Assembly: GCA_002286715.1 (NCBI GenBank)
Contig: NSJX01000033.1
Coordinates: forward strand, 268,897-332,896
Direction: 5' to 3'
Source of the DNA: Dentipellis sp. KUC8613
Lineage: Eukaryota > Basidiomycota > Agaricomycetes > Russulales > Hericiaceae
DNA length: 64,000 bases
Under the pieces are notes generated by a model. The model worked only from the letters and a program-made list of their open reading frames with translations, did no database searches and was not told the origin of the DNA. The translations under genes and the position numbers were made by a program. Shown here one piece after another: positions 21,797-33,760 of this stretch; the stretch's first letter is position 1, and each line of letters starts with the position of its first letter.

Positions 21797-23932
21797 ATGA
21801 TGCAGAGACGTACCGGCAAGAACGCCGCCCACATCTCGCCGCCGACACCTGGCCTACCCCCCTCTCACGTATCCTCGTCAGACGAGAAGCCGACCTCGCG
21901 CCTCAACCAGCGCAGCTTCGGCGTCACCAACCGTATCTGGCTTATCCTCTCGCTCTTTCTCTTCATCATCCTCTTCACGCGGTTTATCTACCCTACGCAC
22001 CCACAAGACACGTACTACAACCGCCACTACTCGCCCTCCTATGCTGCGAACTTGAAGCCGACAAATTACCTCAATGCGTCAGAGGAGACCGGAGAGAATC
22101 CGTTCGACTTTTGCCCGACGTTTGGGCCGGGCGATGAGCTGGCGCAGAAGTACGGCGCGCTGACGATCTCGAAGAGCTGGCTGCATCTGGGCAGCGGTGC
22201 GAGGGTGCAGAAGGTCATCCACAAGGCGTTGCTGGGACAGCCTGTCACCATTAGCGTCATCGGGGGTTCGAGTGAGTGCCTCTCTCCTACACCTTGCAAC
22301 TGAAGTATCTTGTACTGCACGAACCCCATTCGGAGCCTCGGGTTCGAAGTCAAGTCGACCTCCAGTTTCCGCCACGCATGATCACCTTGCACGCGCCTAT
22401 ATCGCTATGCTGCTCTGAATTTTTACTGACATCTCGTTGTGCAGTATCAGCCTGCCATGGCGCCGGCGACGACCCCATATCTCCCGACTGCTACCCCTCA
22501 CGCTTCTTCTCGTGGTGGAACACCGTCTTCCCGCACCCTGCCTCCGAGCTCACGAACGGCGCCATGCGGCGTACTAACTCCGAGTACTTCGCCTTCTGCA
22601 ATGCGCACCACCTTCCTGACATCACGGACATGATCATCATCGAGCTCGATACCGACGACAAGCCGTACGTGATTCGTCTCCACTTTCGGTCGCTCGCTCA
22701 CAGTTGCTCTGCAGGGATCGCACCACGCTGGACAACTTCGAGCTGCTCGTGCGCTCGCTCCTGCTGCGCCCAGACATGCCTGCCGTCATCATCCTCGGCC
22801 ACTTCAGTCCACAGACGTACCAGCAGAATGGTTTCGCAGGCCCCGACCACTGGCACAGCGTGGTCGCCCAGTTCTACGACGTGCCACACGTCAGGTATGT
22901 CACCCAACCCGCCGCGCTTCCCAGCCTAACCTAGCCTCTGCTCCACAGCATCAAAGCCGCACTGTACCCGCCGTACATCGCGTCCCCGGCGTCCATCGAC
23001 TCGTACTTCACCGACCCGATCCTCGCGAACCCGCACGGGCACGAGCTGCTCTCCGACATCCTCGTCGCCTACATCCAGTCGCAGATCTGCACGACCTGGG
23101 CCGCCGCGACCGGCAAGGCGTTCTCCGGCGGCGGCTCGCTGCCCGTGTACTACGCGCTCGGCGGCGGCAGCGTCGGCGACTCGGCGGGGTCGGGGTCCGG
23201 CCTCTTCGCGGGCGCGGGGCAGCGCAAGGACGCGTCGCCCGAGGGCGAGGGCGAGACGCGCGGCGGGTCGACGGGGAACCGGGACACGGGGCCCGTCGCG
23301 GCGCACCTGCGCGTGCCGCCGTCGCGCATCGCGTCGCTGCCCGCGGACGTGCAGAGCCACGTGTTCGAGGAGGTCGCGCCGGCGTGCATCTCCGCGAACG
23401 ACCTGATCAACCCGCTCCCGCCGTCGCTCTTCACCGGCTCGGGCTGGCACGCGTACCACCCGCCGTCCGCGTCGCCGTACGGCTCGCCCGCGTCGCCCGG
23501 CGTGTCGAGCGGCGGCCCCGTGAGCAGCAGCGCGGCGCACTACTGGTACTCGACGCTCCCGACGAGCAAGCTGCGCATCCCGATCCAGATCGGCGCGGGC
23601 GATGTGGGGGTGTATTATGTGCGCGAGCCGCGCGCGGTCGTCGCGGAGGGCAGCGAGGTCGAGTGCTGGGTGGACGATAATTATCAGGGCGCGGTCGTCA
23701 TTGGGAATGCGGCGGACATCGACACGAGCGAGCCGACGTGCGTTTGTTTCTTCCTTCGTCGTATTTGTGATAAGGACTTGTGCTGATGTTGGGCGGTTTG
23801 GTTTGCGTGTGCAGGCTGCAGATGATCGACCACTACGTCGCGCGCGGGTCGCACTTCGTCGAGTGCCAGCTGCTCGGCGAGGAGGGCACCGGCGTGCCGC
23901 CGTTCAAAATCATTGGCGTGTTCACGACGTAA
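21797..23932 (+). CDS. SGNH/GDSL-like type II membrane protein (possibly CAP64-like)
   Basis: Five exons: 21797-22271, 22445-22664, 22715-22894, 22949-23737 and 23815-23932, giving about 593 aa. A Ser/Pro-rich cytosolic N-terminus precedes a TM helix (about residues 47-63). The motif VIGGS at the end of exon 1 fits a GDSL-type block I serine, followed by CHGAGDD, FFSWWNTVFPH and a HHLPDITDM block. These suggest an SGNH hydrolase-fold esterase or acyltransferase of the secretory pathway. Residues about 370-460 are low complexity (Gly/Ser/Pro) and extremely GC-rich. I recall similar proteins being labelled capsule-associated in basidiomycetes, but that name is only a memory. Divergent from the CAP59-type gene. 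The exon 1 splice (Ser-Ile junction) is slightly uncertain. Confidence 0.75.
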
Positions 23933-24378
23933 AACGACGCTGCGCGGGACATGACGGTCCACGCATGGGCACGGCTGCGTGCTGTTTAGAGACCCGGACG
24001 GGCGGTAGGGCATGTGCGGGGCATGTATACGTATGCTATTGGCTTGGGATATGGGTATAGATATCGAGTAATTGCGTTCGGCGGGCTGGTGCGTCGTGCG
24101 CGGCGCGGTTGAGTACGTGTGGCCATGACGGGACAGTATGTATATACTGCTGATGTACATGGGTACTGGGATCTCTCTGGGTCCTCGAGAGGGTCAGGCG
24201 CTCAGCGTTCGGCCGACAGTAATACGACACTGCACTACTCTCCCGAGCTGAGTATAAGCGTTACAAGAAACAGGTATCTGAGGTATCACACAGGCAGTCT
24301 GTTCTATACAACGGTAACGGTATCGCAAGAGCAAGAAGCAAGCACTACGCATCCATTCATCTCGGAGGCCCAGCACGA

Positions 24379-25855
24379 TCACCTCCCGCTATGCGCATGC
24401 ACGTCCGCGAACGGATCGTCCCCCTTCTTGTCGTCCGTCTCGAACCCGATCGTCGAGGACGAGCCCGAACCCGCGCCGACGCCATACCCCGGCAGCTTGC
24501 CCGCCTCCTCGTCGTGCGGCCTGTACGGGGGCACGCCGGGCGGCGGGCCAGGCGGCGGGGCGTACGTGGGCCCCGCGTACGGGTCGTAGCTGCCCCCGGA
24601 GCCGCCGGGACTGTAGGCGGGGTTGTAATGGGAGGGGAAGGAGTCGCGCTGTGGGACGGGCACGCGCGAGGCGTTGGCGGCGGAGGTGGGGTCGAGCGCT
24701 TGGTGGTAGTAGGAGAAGGCGACCATGGTGAAGATGCCCATGAGCACTGCGGGCAGGATAGGTGTGAGTGTTAGTGGTGAGTGTCAGTGTGAAGGAGCGA
24801 ACCGATTTCGATGAGGAGCGAGACGATCTCGGACCAGGAGTCGTGGTTCCAGGCGCTCTTGCACCCTGTGGATGGGTAGAAAGTTAGGAATATGTGATGG
24901 TGGAGGTGGAAGGAGAGGGAGGGACGCACAGTCGGCGGCGTCGGCGGCGTCGAGCGTCTTGCTCTCGTGCGGGCCCCAGATGCCCCACCTGAAGTCGACC
25001 GTCTGGCCAGTCAAAATGTTCTGGCATTCAGAGAGTAGGTTACTCTGCAATATTAATCGACCGTCAGTACTCGAACAAATGGGAAGGAGTCGATGTACTC
25101 GCCTTGAGGACGAAGTGCGCGATAACGCGCATGAGGCCGGCGACGATGACGATGACGGTGCTGAAGAGCGAGAGGAAGGCGTAGATCCGAATAAGGGAAA
25201 GGCGTTGCTACATTGGATCGCCATTCGTGAACAACTAAGGCGAGGCTCTCCAGACAAAAAAACACCCACGAGGACGGCGGAGACGACACCGAAAAACTCA
25301 ATAACTGCAGCAGCCATATACAGCGCTCCGAGCGCGATGGAGAAATTCGCCAGCTTCGGCTGGCCCTCTGCAGAGCTTTCGTTCAGATGGGAAATGATGG
25401 GATGTCGGGATGGTGCTTACGGCCTTTGTCCGTGCCGACTTCTTTGAACAGGCCGATCTTGTTTCCGTTCGTTAGATTCTACTAACTACGTGTATTAAGG
25501 AGCGTAGAGTCGACTTACAGCCCTATTGTGTGCCCGCGATTCGGAGGTCAGTAATATGTTGCGTTTTAAGACAAAAGGCGGAGTGCGCACCATATCAACG
25601 TCCAGATACCACTGACAAGTCCAACTGGAGTGATTTCGAGTTTGAGAGGCTATATAATGCGTGATCCATGAGGAAACTTACAAGCGACAACCACGGGTCT
25701 CAGACTTGAGCGGTATACACGCGCTACCATGGCGTATGGCGGCGGGTTTCCTGTACCATCGACCGTTAGCATTAGCCATTCCCACTTCTCGATCCAATAC
25801 AATAGAGATAGCATCGAAACTCACCCGAAGGTGGAGGAACCCTCGACGTATCCAT
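24379..25855 (-). CDS. four-TM, tetraspanin-like protein with Pro/Tyr-rich tail
   Basis: Ten exons: 25855-25825, 25750-25682, 25624-25591, 25522-25519 (4 nt), 25457-25421, 25367-25270, 25207-25103, 25044-24930, 24865-24803 and 24746-24379, giving 307 aa. There are four hydrophobic segments. A loop of about 45 residues between TM3 and TM4 contains two Cys and several Trp. The cytosolic C-terminal tail is rich in Pro, Tyr and Gly (PVPQRDSFPSHYNPAYSPGG) and ends acidic. It resembles tetraspanin/MARVEL-like fungal plasma-membrane proteins but carries no CCG motif, so the family is uncertain. Two splice oddities are needed to keep the frame: a 4-nt microexon, and a GC-AG intron (25045-25102). Phases agree throughout and no stop occurs. 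Confidence 0.75.
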
Positions 25856-26450
25856 CCTTGCTCAGTACTTCGCACTCCAGAAGTGCTGGGAATGTTCGGC
25901 TCTTTAGTAATCGAAGGGAGAGAGACACGGCTACAGCAACAACAACAGTGGGGGGTCGTAAGTCGTGATTGGGGCGTGAGGTAGAGGTACAGAATATGAG
26001 GGCCTGCGCTGGGCAGTGTGGTGGTATTGGGTCAAGTCGAGGGCGAGGCTTAGTAGTGGGGCTGTCCGAGTCGCCGGTGACGCAGCCTCGGCGCGTTGAG
26101 CCTTGTCCATGCACTACTGCCTCCGCTATAATCTAATTGTTCTTCCTTCGTCGAGCACTCAGTACTCAGCTCTGGTCTGTCGGGATTGTGTGGTCCAGAA
26201 GGTATGTTATTTACAGAACTCATTTCGTCATCGGCGGCTTCTTTGTAGGCCTCCTTCAGCCGAGACCTTCCCCGCATCTCACCACAGCTATAACTACGGA
26301 CGGAAGAAACACAAACGAAGACCCTTGTATTATCTAGCTATATATCGTATTATAATCCTGTAAGTATACCCTTCCCTCTATAATGGTCCCAAATCTATGC
26401 AGCGAATCCATGTCCAAAATCATCAAAACACATCGTCACTCTGCAATCAC
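25856..26450. other. intergenic, upstream of 4-TM gene
   Basis: Nothing coding was recognised. The stretch is the promoter of the four-TM gene and the 3' flank of SDR copy D. Confidence 0.5.
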
Positions 26451-27662
26451 CTACGTCCCCTTCGGAAAATCAGTCGACGCAAACACCTCCTCCCACTCCC
26501 CAATCCGCCCCGTCGTCTCCTCGCAGAATGTCCTCACCGTCCTGAGCGTGTCCGAGCCAAACTGGATCGTACGCGGCACCTCCCTGCCCGCGGCGACGCC
26601 CTCGCCGCGGATGAGGTCGACCATGACCTGGATGCCCTTGACCGGGTCGCCCGGCTGCTTCCCGTCGTACGCTGGATGCCAGAAAAAACCCGATCAGAGT
26701 CCAATACGTGATGGAGGGTTGTAGGGAGGGGGCCTTACCGGCGAGAGCAGCGGCGGCAGCGCCGCAGGCGGCATCGTAGTCGACGATACGCGTCGTGCTC
26801 TCCGTGCGCTGGCTCGGCGCGAGGAAGGTCGTGCGGAAGTAGCCAAACTCGAAGTTCACGCTGCGCAGGCCGAGGGGCTGCAGCTCGTTGTCCATCGCCA
26901 TCGACAGCGCTGTTGGTCGTGTGATCAGCTAGACAGATACGGGGACATGCAGACACAGAGTGACTTACAGCGGATGGCGGTTTTGGTGGCGCAGTAGAGC
27001 CCGGCGCTGGCGATGCCCCTGGAGGTGGAGGTTAATACGGGTTGGTTGATCAGGCGGGGGTAGGGAGGGTGCGGAGACTTACTCCCAGCCGGCGATGGAG
27101 CCGATCCAGACGACGGTTCCGGTCTTGCGGGGTCTCATGTAGGGGAGGAAGGCGCGGGCGATGTTGAGGGCGCCGAAGATGTTCGTACTACGAATCATCG
27201 TTAGTAAGTGGCAGAATTCAGGACGAGAAATGGTACGTACTTGAACTGGTCGTATGTCTCTTCAGGACTGCATCGAACGTTAGCAACTACCACCTTCCCC
27301 CACAGATCAAGAGACTCACGTAGTCTCCTCCAGCGCCCCTCCCGCAAGGTAGCCAGCATTATTCACAAGCACATCGACCCGCCCATGGATCGCAACCGCC
27401 TTCTTCGCGATCTCATGGAGCGTCTCGAGCGGTGCAGTGACCTCGAGCTCGAGCACATCGGCGCCCTTCTCCTTGAGCTCGTTGAGCTTCTCGACGGAGC
27501 GGCCGCGCGCGGTCGCGATGACTTTGTCGCCGCGCTTGAGCGCCTCGAGGGTCATGAGGCGGCCGAGGCCGGCGCTGCTGGAGGTGAGCGGGGGCGGTGG
27601 TGGGTGGAGGGGGGAGAGACTTACGAGGTGCCGGTGATGAGCCAGACGAGTTGACCGGACAT
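26451..27662 (-). CDS. short-chain dehydrogenase/reductase, copy D
   Basis: Exons 27662-27625, 27574-27320, 27267-27241, 27187-27083, 27018-26969, 26909-26739 and 26671-26451 encode 288 aa. Exon sizes equal those of A, B and C. Motifs TGTSAGLG, VNNAG, GSIAG and YCATK are complete. The protein looks mosaic: one stretch carries the copy B variant (KEKGADVLELEV) and the adjacent stretch the copy A/C variant (ETLHE.AKKAVAIHGR). It is separated from the other three copies by 9.6 kb and by unrelated genes, but shares its promoter with copy C. Confidence 0.93.
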
Positions 27663-27810
27663 TGTGAGTGTTGGTTAAGAGGTTTAGGGAGTCGAAGAGT
27701 TGGGGAGCTGGAGCTGGGAAGTCGGAGAGTTGGAGAGCTGAAGAGCTGGAGAGATGAGTAGGACTCAAGTGGGGAGTGGTGATGATGTCGGTTGCAGCCC
27801 CATACCCTCA

Positions 27811-27819
27811 CCATTTATA
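27811..27819 (-). promoter_or_regulatory. TATA box of SDR copy D
   Basis: TATAAATGG on the minus strand, about 150 nt upstream of the ATG; same sequence and flanks as in copy C. Confidence 0.55.
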
Positions 27820-30800
27820 CAAACCGAACCCACCGCATAGAGTGGATAGACGCAGAAGATAGTAAGTAGCCCTCAATGATATCCGGACTCACCCATGGAC
27901 GGAGGACGGCCGTCGTATGTGGATGTGGATTCGGCGACTGATCGGGGAGAGCTCGTCCACCCCGGCCCGGGCAGCGAGATGCTCAAGGCGCCTTTCGATA
28001 TGCAACAATAGTACTTACAAGCTGACGGACTCCGGAGATAACCCACCATCCTCAACCGTAACGACCGGCTCGGGGACTTCAAAATCACTCCCGAGGCGCG
28101 TCTATCGCACGCAGTGACAGTCTCGGCGTCGGGCTCGGTATCGGGATTCCCTTGCAATTGATTGCGATATCAATGCGGATGGGTGGAGCTATCCACTCAC
28201 CTCTTCCACCAACATGCGCATGAGGGACCGAGGCTCGTTCTGTCTGCGCATGGGAGATGATCGTAGATTGTAGTGACGAGCGAACGAGCGGCGTTGACCC
28301 ACATCCGTGTTGCCACGGCGCCTATTCTGTGGCCCGCGAACATCCGGCCGACTGGTATGACATTCACAGATGAAGGGAAGTTGTCCGGGCCTGCAGCATG
28401 CTGAAGCAAGGTAATGGTCGAAGTATTGCAATACTAGTGTAACGAGGCAGGCGGGAGGGTTTGCAGATGGATGCTTGCCGAAGTCGCCAATGGCAAACAG
28501 CGGTAAACACGAACGAATCTACTCGAGTAGTTACTGCGAGATATCCGCATACCACTGAGAAATTCTGGACGAAGATGAGGTCACTACGACCGGGAGAGAC
28601 ACTTGATGGTGCGGGATGATATACTGAGATGAGGGGGACATGGTATCGAACATGGTCAACCAACGACACGATAAATGCAATCGCGGTGCTCGAGTCATCG
28701 TCCTAGTACTACGTCGCGGTCATGTATCCGTACAGCCCCTACGAATGCATGGAAAGGTCCAAGAGAACAGGAATCAACGAACGCATGCACAGCTGGCATA
28801 CGTCTGCTCGGGCCCGCTGCGGACGCGTAGGCGATCGGTTCCTGAGACAAGAACAGCGAGTGCATACGTTGGACCTCCAAACGTTGGACCAGTCGGTGAT
28901 GGCGCCGCATTCTGGATTTCTGATGAGAAGCCCGTGGGCGGAGAGGGATACGTTGTCCTCGGGAGTGAAGTAGTCGCTGAGCCCCGTCGGGTGAAGGGCG
29001 GGAGGGTCAGCGGCGCACTCAGTCAGCGGAAGACCATTGATGAAGGGCTTCGTTCGAGCTGGGCAAAAGGGTTCCGTCAAGCGGAGAGGTCATGGACAAG
29101 AACTTACTAGGGGAAGTCCTTTGGCCGGGAGATGGTGCAGACGAGGAGCGATGCTGCGAGATCCGTGACCACTGCCGACGGCGTATACGTAGAACATCGC
29201 GCCTGGAGCCACGACCTATCAAGGAAAGATCTGGAATAGCAGATTAATTCATACGCGCCATGAGTTCACTGACCGACAAGGAGTTAGCGAGTGACACCGA
29301 GGGCATGTCGTACTTGATTGGATCCTCGGGGCTTGACGAGTTAATTTCCAGCACTCCAATACGCAAAAAATCGAGTTAGATAGAAGCACCTACGTAGATA
29401 GAAGCCACCGCACGGCCGCCCGGATGTCTATAGGAAGGTCAAACCATACTTACACTCGATGTCTCAAAAACATGTGGCGATACCGCAGGGTTCCCATGCC
29501 ACTCATAATTGAGGGAACTTGTGTCATTGATAGCAACTGAGACAATGGCTGGAGCTATCTCATGTGAATCATTGCGAACGCCACATCGTATAAAAGAATC
29601 GGAAGGAGCGGGGATGAAAGGAGTTGGACGCGCTGCTCGACTTCAGGACGTGCAGAAGTTGCAACTTGCAAGCAAGTCCGAGGCGCGCCTTGCCAGGGCG
29701 GGCGGTGGCGGTCCGGCGATGGCCGTCGAGCTCCTTCCCGACTTGTGCGCTGGCAGCTGTCCTCTTGACGCTCACTCCTCCTACTCGTTCTCTGTTCATT
29801 ACTGTCAAGCTTCGCGAAGATTTAGGTGGACGGACTTAGGGATGGGAGGGGGACATTTGTAGGGTAGCTGACGGGAGTGGCATCTTTCTCACCGTGCGTC
29901 GCTTTCGTTCTATCTCCCCGCTGACGGACTAGCTTCGCAGGTAGACGTCTACGACACTCGGAGATCTCTATGCTATGCTATGCTACGCCATGGTGAAGGA
30001 AGTCACCACCTCAGGGTCCTGCTGTCTCTAGACTCTAGTGTCTCTTGCGAAACTGGTCTTCGCTATTACACGACGACCTCCGGCACACCAGTACCAGGCG
30101 TCCGACAACATTGCATGCATCGATTACACTAGCCATCAACCCACCTCGTCATCCTCCGACGCTTTCACACCGTTGGTCAACGTCACGACAAGTATGCCTC
30201 GCGCACTTTGCCGCAGACGCGCCCATACGTTGGCTCCCGTGTGGCGAAATCATTGTGGCAAAAACGTCGGCGGCGCCCTCTGGTGGTGTGGTGAGCCCTT
30301 CCCCGTCGAGCGCGTTCACTATCAAAACCGGCTGTGCATGCTTCTCCGGGCCGCCATGGTCCCCTCCTCCCCCCCCCTCCTTCTCATCCCCCCTCCCGCC
30401 AACCGCGTTCACCAGCGTGTCCTCCTGCCGTTTCACCGACTCATGGGCGTCATTCTCGTCGGTTACATGAGCACACGATCTGGTGTACTACAGACCAATT
30501 CAACACTGCAACGGTTAGGACACGAAGCGCAGCACTATAGTCTTTGTTTCTGCGACAGGTCCGAGAGACTGTCCTCTTCGACCATGTTGTGCAAGAAATG
30601 CAATTGGTTCATGTAAGCCGCGGGCTACTCTCTTCGCAGGCGGGTTGCTGACCGTGCCGCGCAAACGGTCGTCCTCACGTGCAGGCGTGATGCCCATCGC
30701 AATGCCTCTGAGGTCAGATCTTTATTCGCGGCCGCTATAGGCTTTCGTATGTACTGGCTCATGCTGTCGTACTGGTCTGCATAGGTGCGGTTGGGCCAGG

Positions 30801-31049
30801 CACCTCGCTTGTATGTTGACCGAACATGTAATGGGACGGAACGTGGAACTGTACAACCGACAAGTTCGCCGCGCAGTGTTGCGGTTCCTTCCCACATATC
30901 ACCGCGTGAATCCAACGACATGACACGTCAAAACATGAAGCGTCACGAACAGCAATACAGGCCTGCAGTGCTGGCGAGACCTGCAGCGCTTGCAAGGCCT
31001 TCTGGGTTTCGTCCTGGGCTCTTTAAACCAGTCGCTTCTTCGAAGCTCT
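27820..31049. other. 3.2-kb region without a firm gene
   Basis: Upstream of SDR D. Several frames up to 192 codons are open (for example 30038-30616 plus) but show no domain, conserved splicing or family resemblance. A possible decayed minus-strand gene is listed separately at 28700-29620. Confidence 0.4.
28700..29620 (-). pseudogene. possible unidentified or decayed multi-exon gene
   Basis: Several minus-strand segments bounded by GT/AG read like exons: about 29560-29453, 29360-29274, 29206-29107 and 29052-28870 (the last with TECAADPPALHPTG and FTPEDN). I could not chain them into one frame with consistent phases, and no family was recognised. A TATA-like TTTTATACG lies near 29595 on this strand. 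Either a broken gene or chance. Confidence 0.22.
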
Positions 31050-33760
31050 ACTGAGGTGTGAAGTCAATTGCTGAAGTATTTGCTGGGCATTGTAAGAGTG
31101 AAGATGCCACATGTATACATTAGTTTGTGGAGGTTACTGTAGATCCTTTGTATCATTAGCCCTGGTTGTTATTGTCTATTGTTATTGCTGTTTTGCATAA
31201 GTATTGGTGTGGTGCAGCATGTCATGAAAGTGTCCGCAAAGAAATTAGCATATCTTTGCAATGGCTGGAGCTACACACAAATAAAAATCAGGCCCAGAAT
31301 CTATGACTTTTGCTGGTTCATGAAGATGTGTTGATGATACAAATCAAGCAAGGATCAAGAATTAGCAAAAATGAGGATAATATGGCTATATCTCATGGAG
31401 AAAAAAATGCCACTGACATCAAACCATCTGGAAATGGTGCAGAATTGCTTGTGCAAATTCTCACCAAAAATCTGATGGGGAACAGTGCTGTGATGGATGG
31501 GATAATCAGGGGAAGTCAGAGAGGGGATTGTGGGCCAGGTGAGAGACCTATATCTCCTGACCCAGTTCATGTAAAGTTGCAAAACAATATGGACCAATGT
31601 CATTCTCTTGTCATTAATTGGTGAACATACAAGGCTATCAAACTTGATACATAGATAAATGCACTTCTCCCTGATTCATACCATACCAGCTGCCAATAAA
31701 ACAGTTGTTGCCATCCAATGTTTGAAATCTGGTTCAGACTCCATTATATCAAGAAGCCCTTCTTCCAACCCATCCTTCCTTGCATGGAGCAAAATACAGT
31801 CAAGATGATGTGCAAGACCTGCTTCTGCACTGGAAAGTTGCATGTACATGACTTCATTTCTTGGCTCCTTTTTGACACTAAATCTGAAATAAAAAGATGT
31901 CTCAACTCAAAAAAAATCTGTATATATGTGACTCACGAATTTTCCACTGTAATTCCTGGCAAATGTGCTTGCTGAAGTATTCCAGGATGCTGCAAAAGTG
32001 ATGCTGATGTGAAAGGGATGTCCTCTGTGAGAGGAGTTGGTTCAGGATCAAATGACCAATAGCCCCAGGTGGATCTGAATTCATCAAGGATAGGCCACCA
32101 CTTCTTATTTTCATGGTAACAAAGTTCATGAAAATAAAGTGATTTCTGAGCTGCAAGGGCATGTTAGGGCAGATCTAATTTTTTTCACTACACTCACTGC
32201 AGCTGGCATCAACTGTTACTGTACTTGTGTAGAGGAATTCAGCTCCTGTGACTTTGATATTGATCAATTTAAAGGCACAGGAATAATGAGCTAGAAATTT
32301 ACCTAGAACCAGACTTTCCAACTGAATATTATGTTGTGAAGCAAGATATGGTCCCAGCACAAACAGAAGGAAGCAACCATCATCCCTAGAGAAGCCTTGG
32401 CTTGTAAGAAAAGTAGCACTGAAGGTCTCCTTGGTGTTTGGTTGAGACCTATGAAATGCCCATCTATGCATAGAATTTTGACCAGATATTAATACAGCAT
32501 ACCAGAAACAACACAAATGACATACCTCAAGTTATGTGCTGGTGCAGTTACATGTGGGATCCTTTCAGTCACCATAATCCAATTGTGCAGATCCTTCACA
32601 GTCCTCATAACATCATAACCCCAGATAGCCCCCAGCCTTATGAATTTGTCACCCTGAAAGTATCCATACTGACCAGGTGACATGGGTTGCTCATCTCTGT
32701 TCAGGTAATAGAGACTGTTCCAGCATCTGGACAACCATATGACTAGGTGTCCAACTGTGTCAACCCAGAGCTCTTCAAGCTTGTCAGTGTCATCATGCAG
32801 TTGAGCATGGAGTCTTTGTGCCCATGCCCACATGATTTCTTGTTCACCATCAGCACATTCTCCAAAGTCTATAAACAGCATTTTCTCAGAAGGAAGATGA
32901 ATTGATTCTGAGAGTAAAGACTCACTAGACATGTAGAAGTCAGATGGCATGTCAACAACACTGTACTAAATTTGACATCAGCTCCTAAAATTAGGTGTCT
33001 AGAGCCTGAGACTTACATAGATGAGATGATAGAGCCAGTTTTCAAGAACTCCAATTTCATTCTGTTCACGCCAGTCTGTTGAATGAAGCCAGCCATGGGA
33101 TTCAGGGCCACCAATAGTCATCTGCAAAAGACCCCTTGCATGGGGTCCAGTGGTTTTAGGAGGTGACCAGTTTTCTCCAGATAACAGAATATCAGAGCCA
33201 ACAAGCAATCTCCCAGATGTTGACACATTTGAAGCAAAAAGCAGCTAGGCATAAATCCTGGTTAGTGATGTATTGCCACAAAGTGATTGTCAACATACCT
33301 GTAGAGGATCCAGGTTCATGTTGATGTCCTGGAAATAACATGTCACATCCTGCAAACATGTCAATTGATTAATTGTCATAGGTAGGGAATTCTCATCTAC
33401 CTTGATGTCCATTACCTGTTCAAAGTAAGCATCTACTTGAAGATCCAGAAAACAACCCCATACCATTTGCATAGCAGTATACCATTGGTAATAGCCTTTC
33501 TCACCATACATGTATGCAGTTGAACTTTGAGTGGAAACTACAGTGCCATATCAGCAACATCATTTTTGAAAATTTGGATTGAAAACTACCTGGGTACAGG
33601 ACACAGAATGGGCTCCTGCTCTGTCTCTGACTATACCCCAAGAGTTGCACCAGATTTGAATGCCTAGCACAATGTTAGATTTCCCCCGACAACTAGTCCA
33701 TGAACACTCACCAGAACTTCTTCAGCTTCTGCACTTCATCCCAAAAGACCTTCAACATCC
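31050..33760. other. CpG-depleted block over the 3' part of gene E
   Basis: Reading through about 2.7 kb I find only a handful of CpG dinucleotides (for example at 31235, 31936, 33069 and 33685), whereas DNA on either side is CpG-rich. TpG and CpA are abundant. It is also the most AT-rich stretch of the window. The right boundary falls in intron 5/exon 6 of gene E; the left boundary is about 0.6 kb past its stop codon. Confidence 0.8.

Noticed and set aside
30038..30616. 192-codon plus-strand frame
   Set aside because: Composition is not protein-like (runs of Pro and Arg from C-rich DNA) and there is no family or splice support.
31050..33760. RIP-mutated dead transposon
   Set aside because: CpG loss suggests a mutated repeat, but exons 6-14 of gene E are open, correctly phased and spliced, and exons 6-7 match the paralogs. 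A dead RIP target would carry stops.
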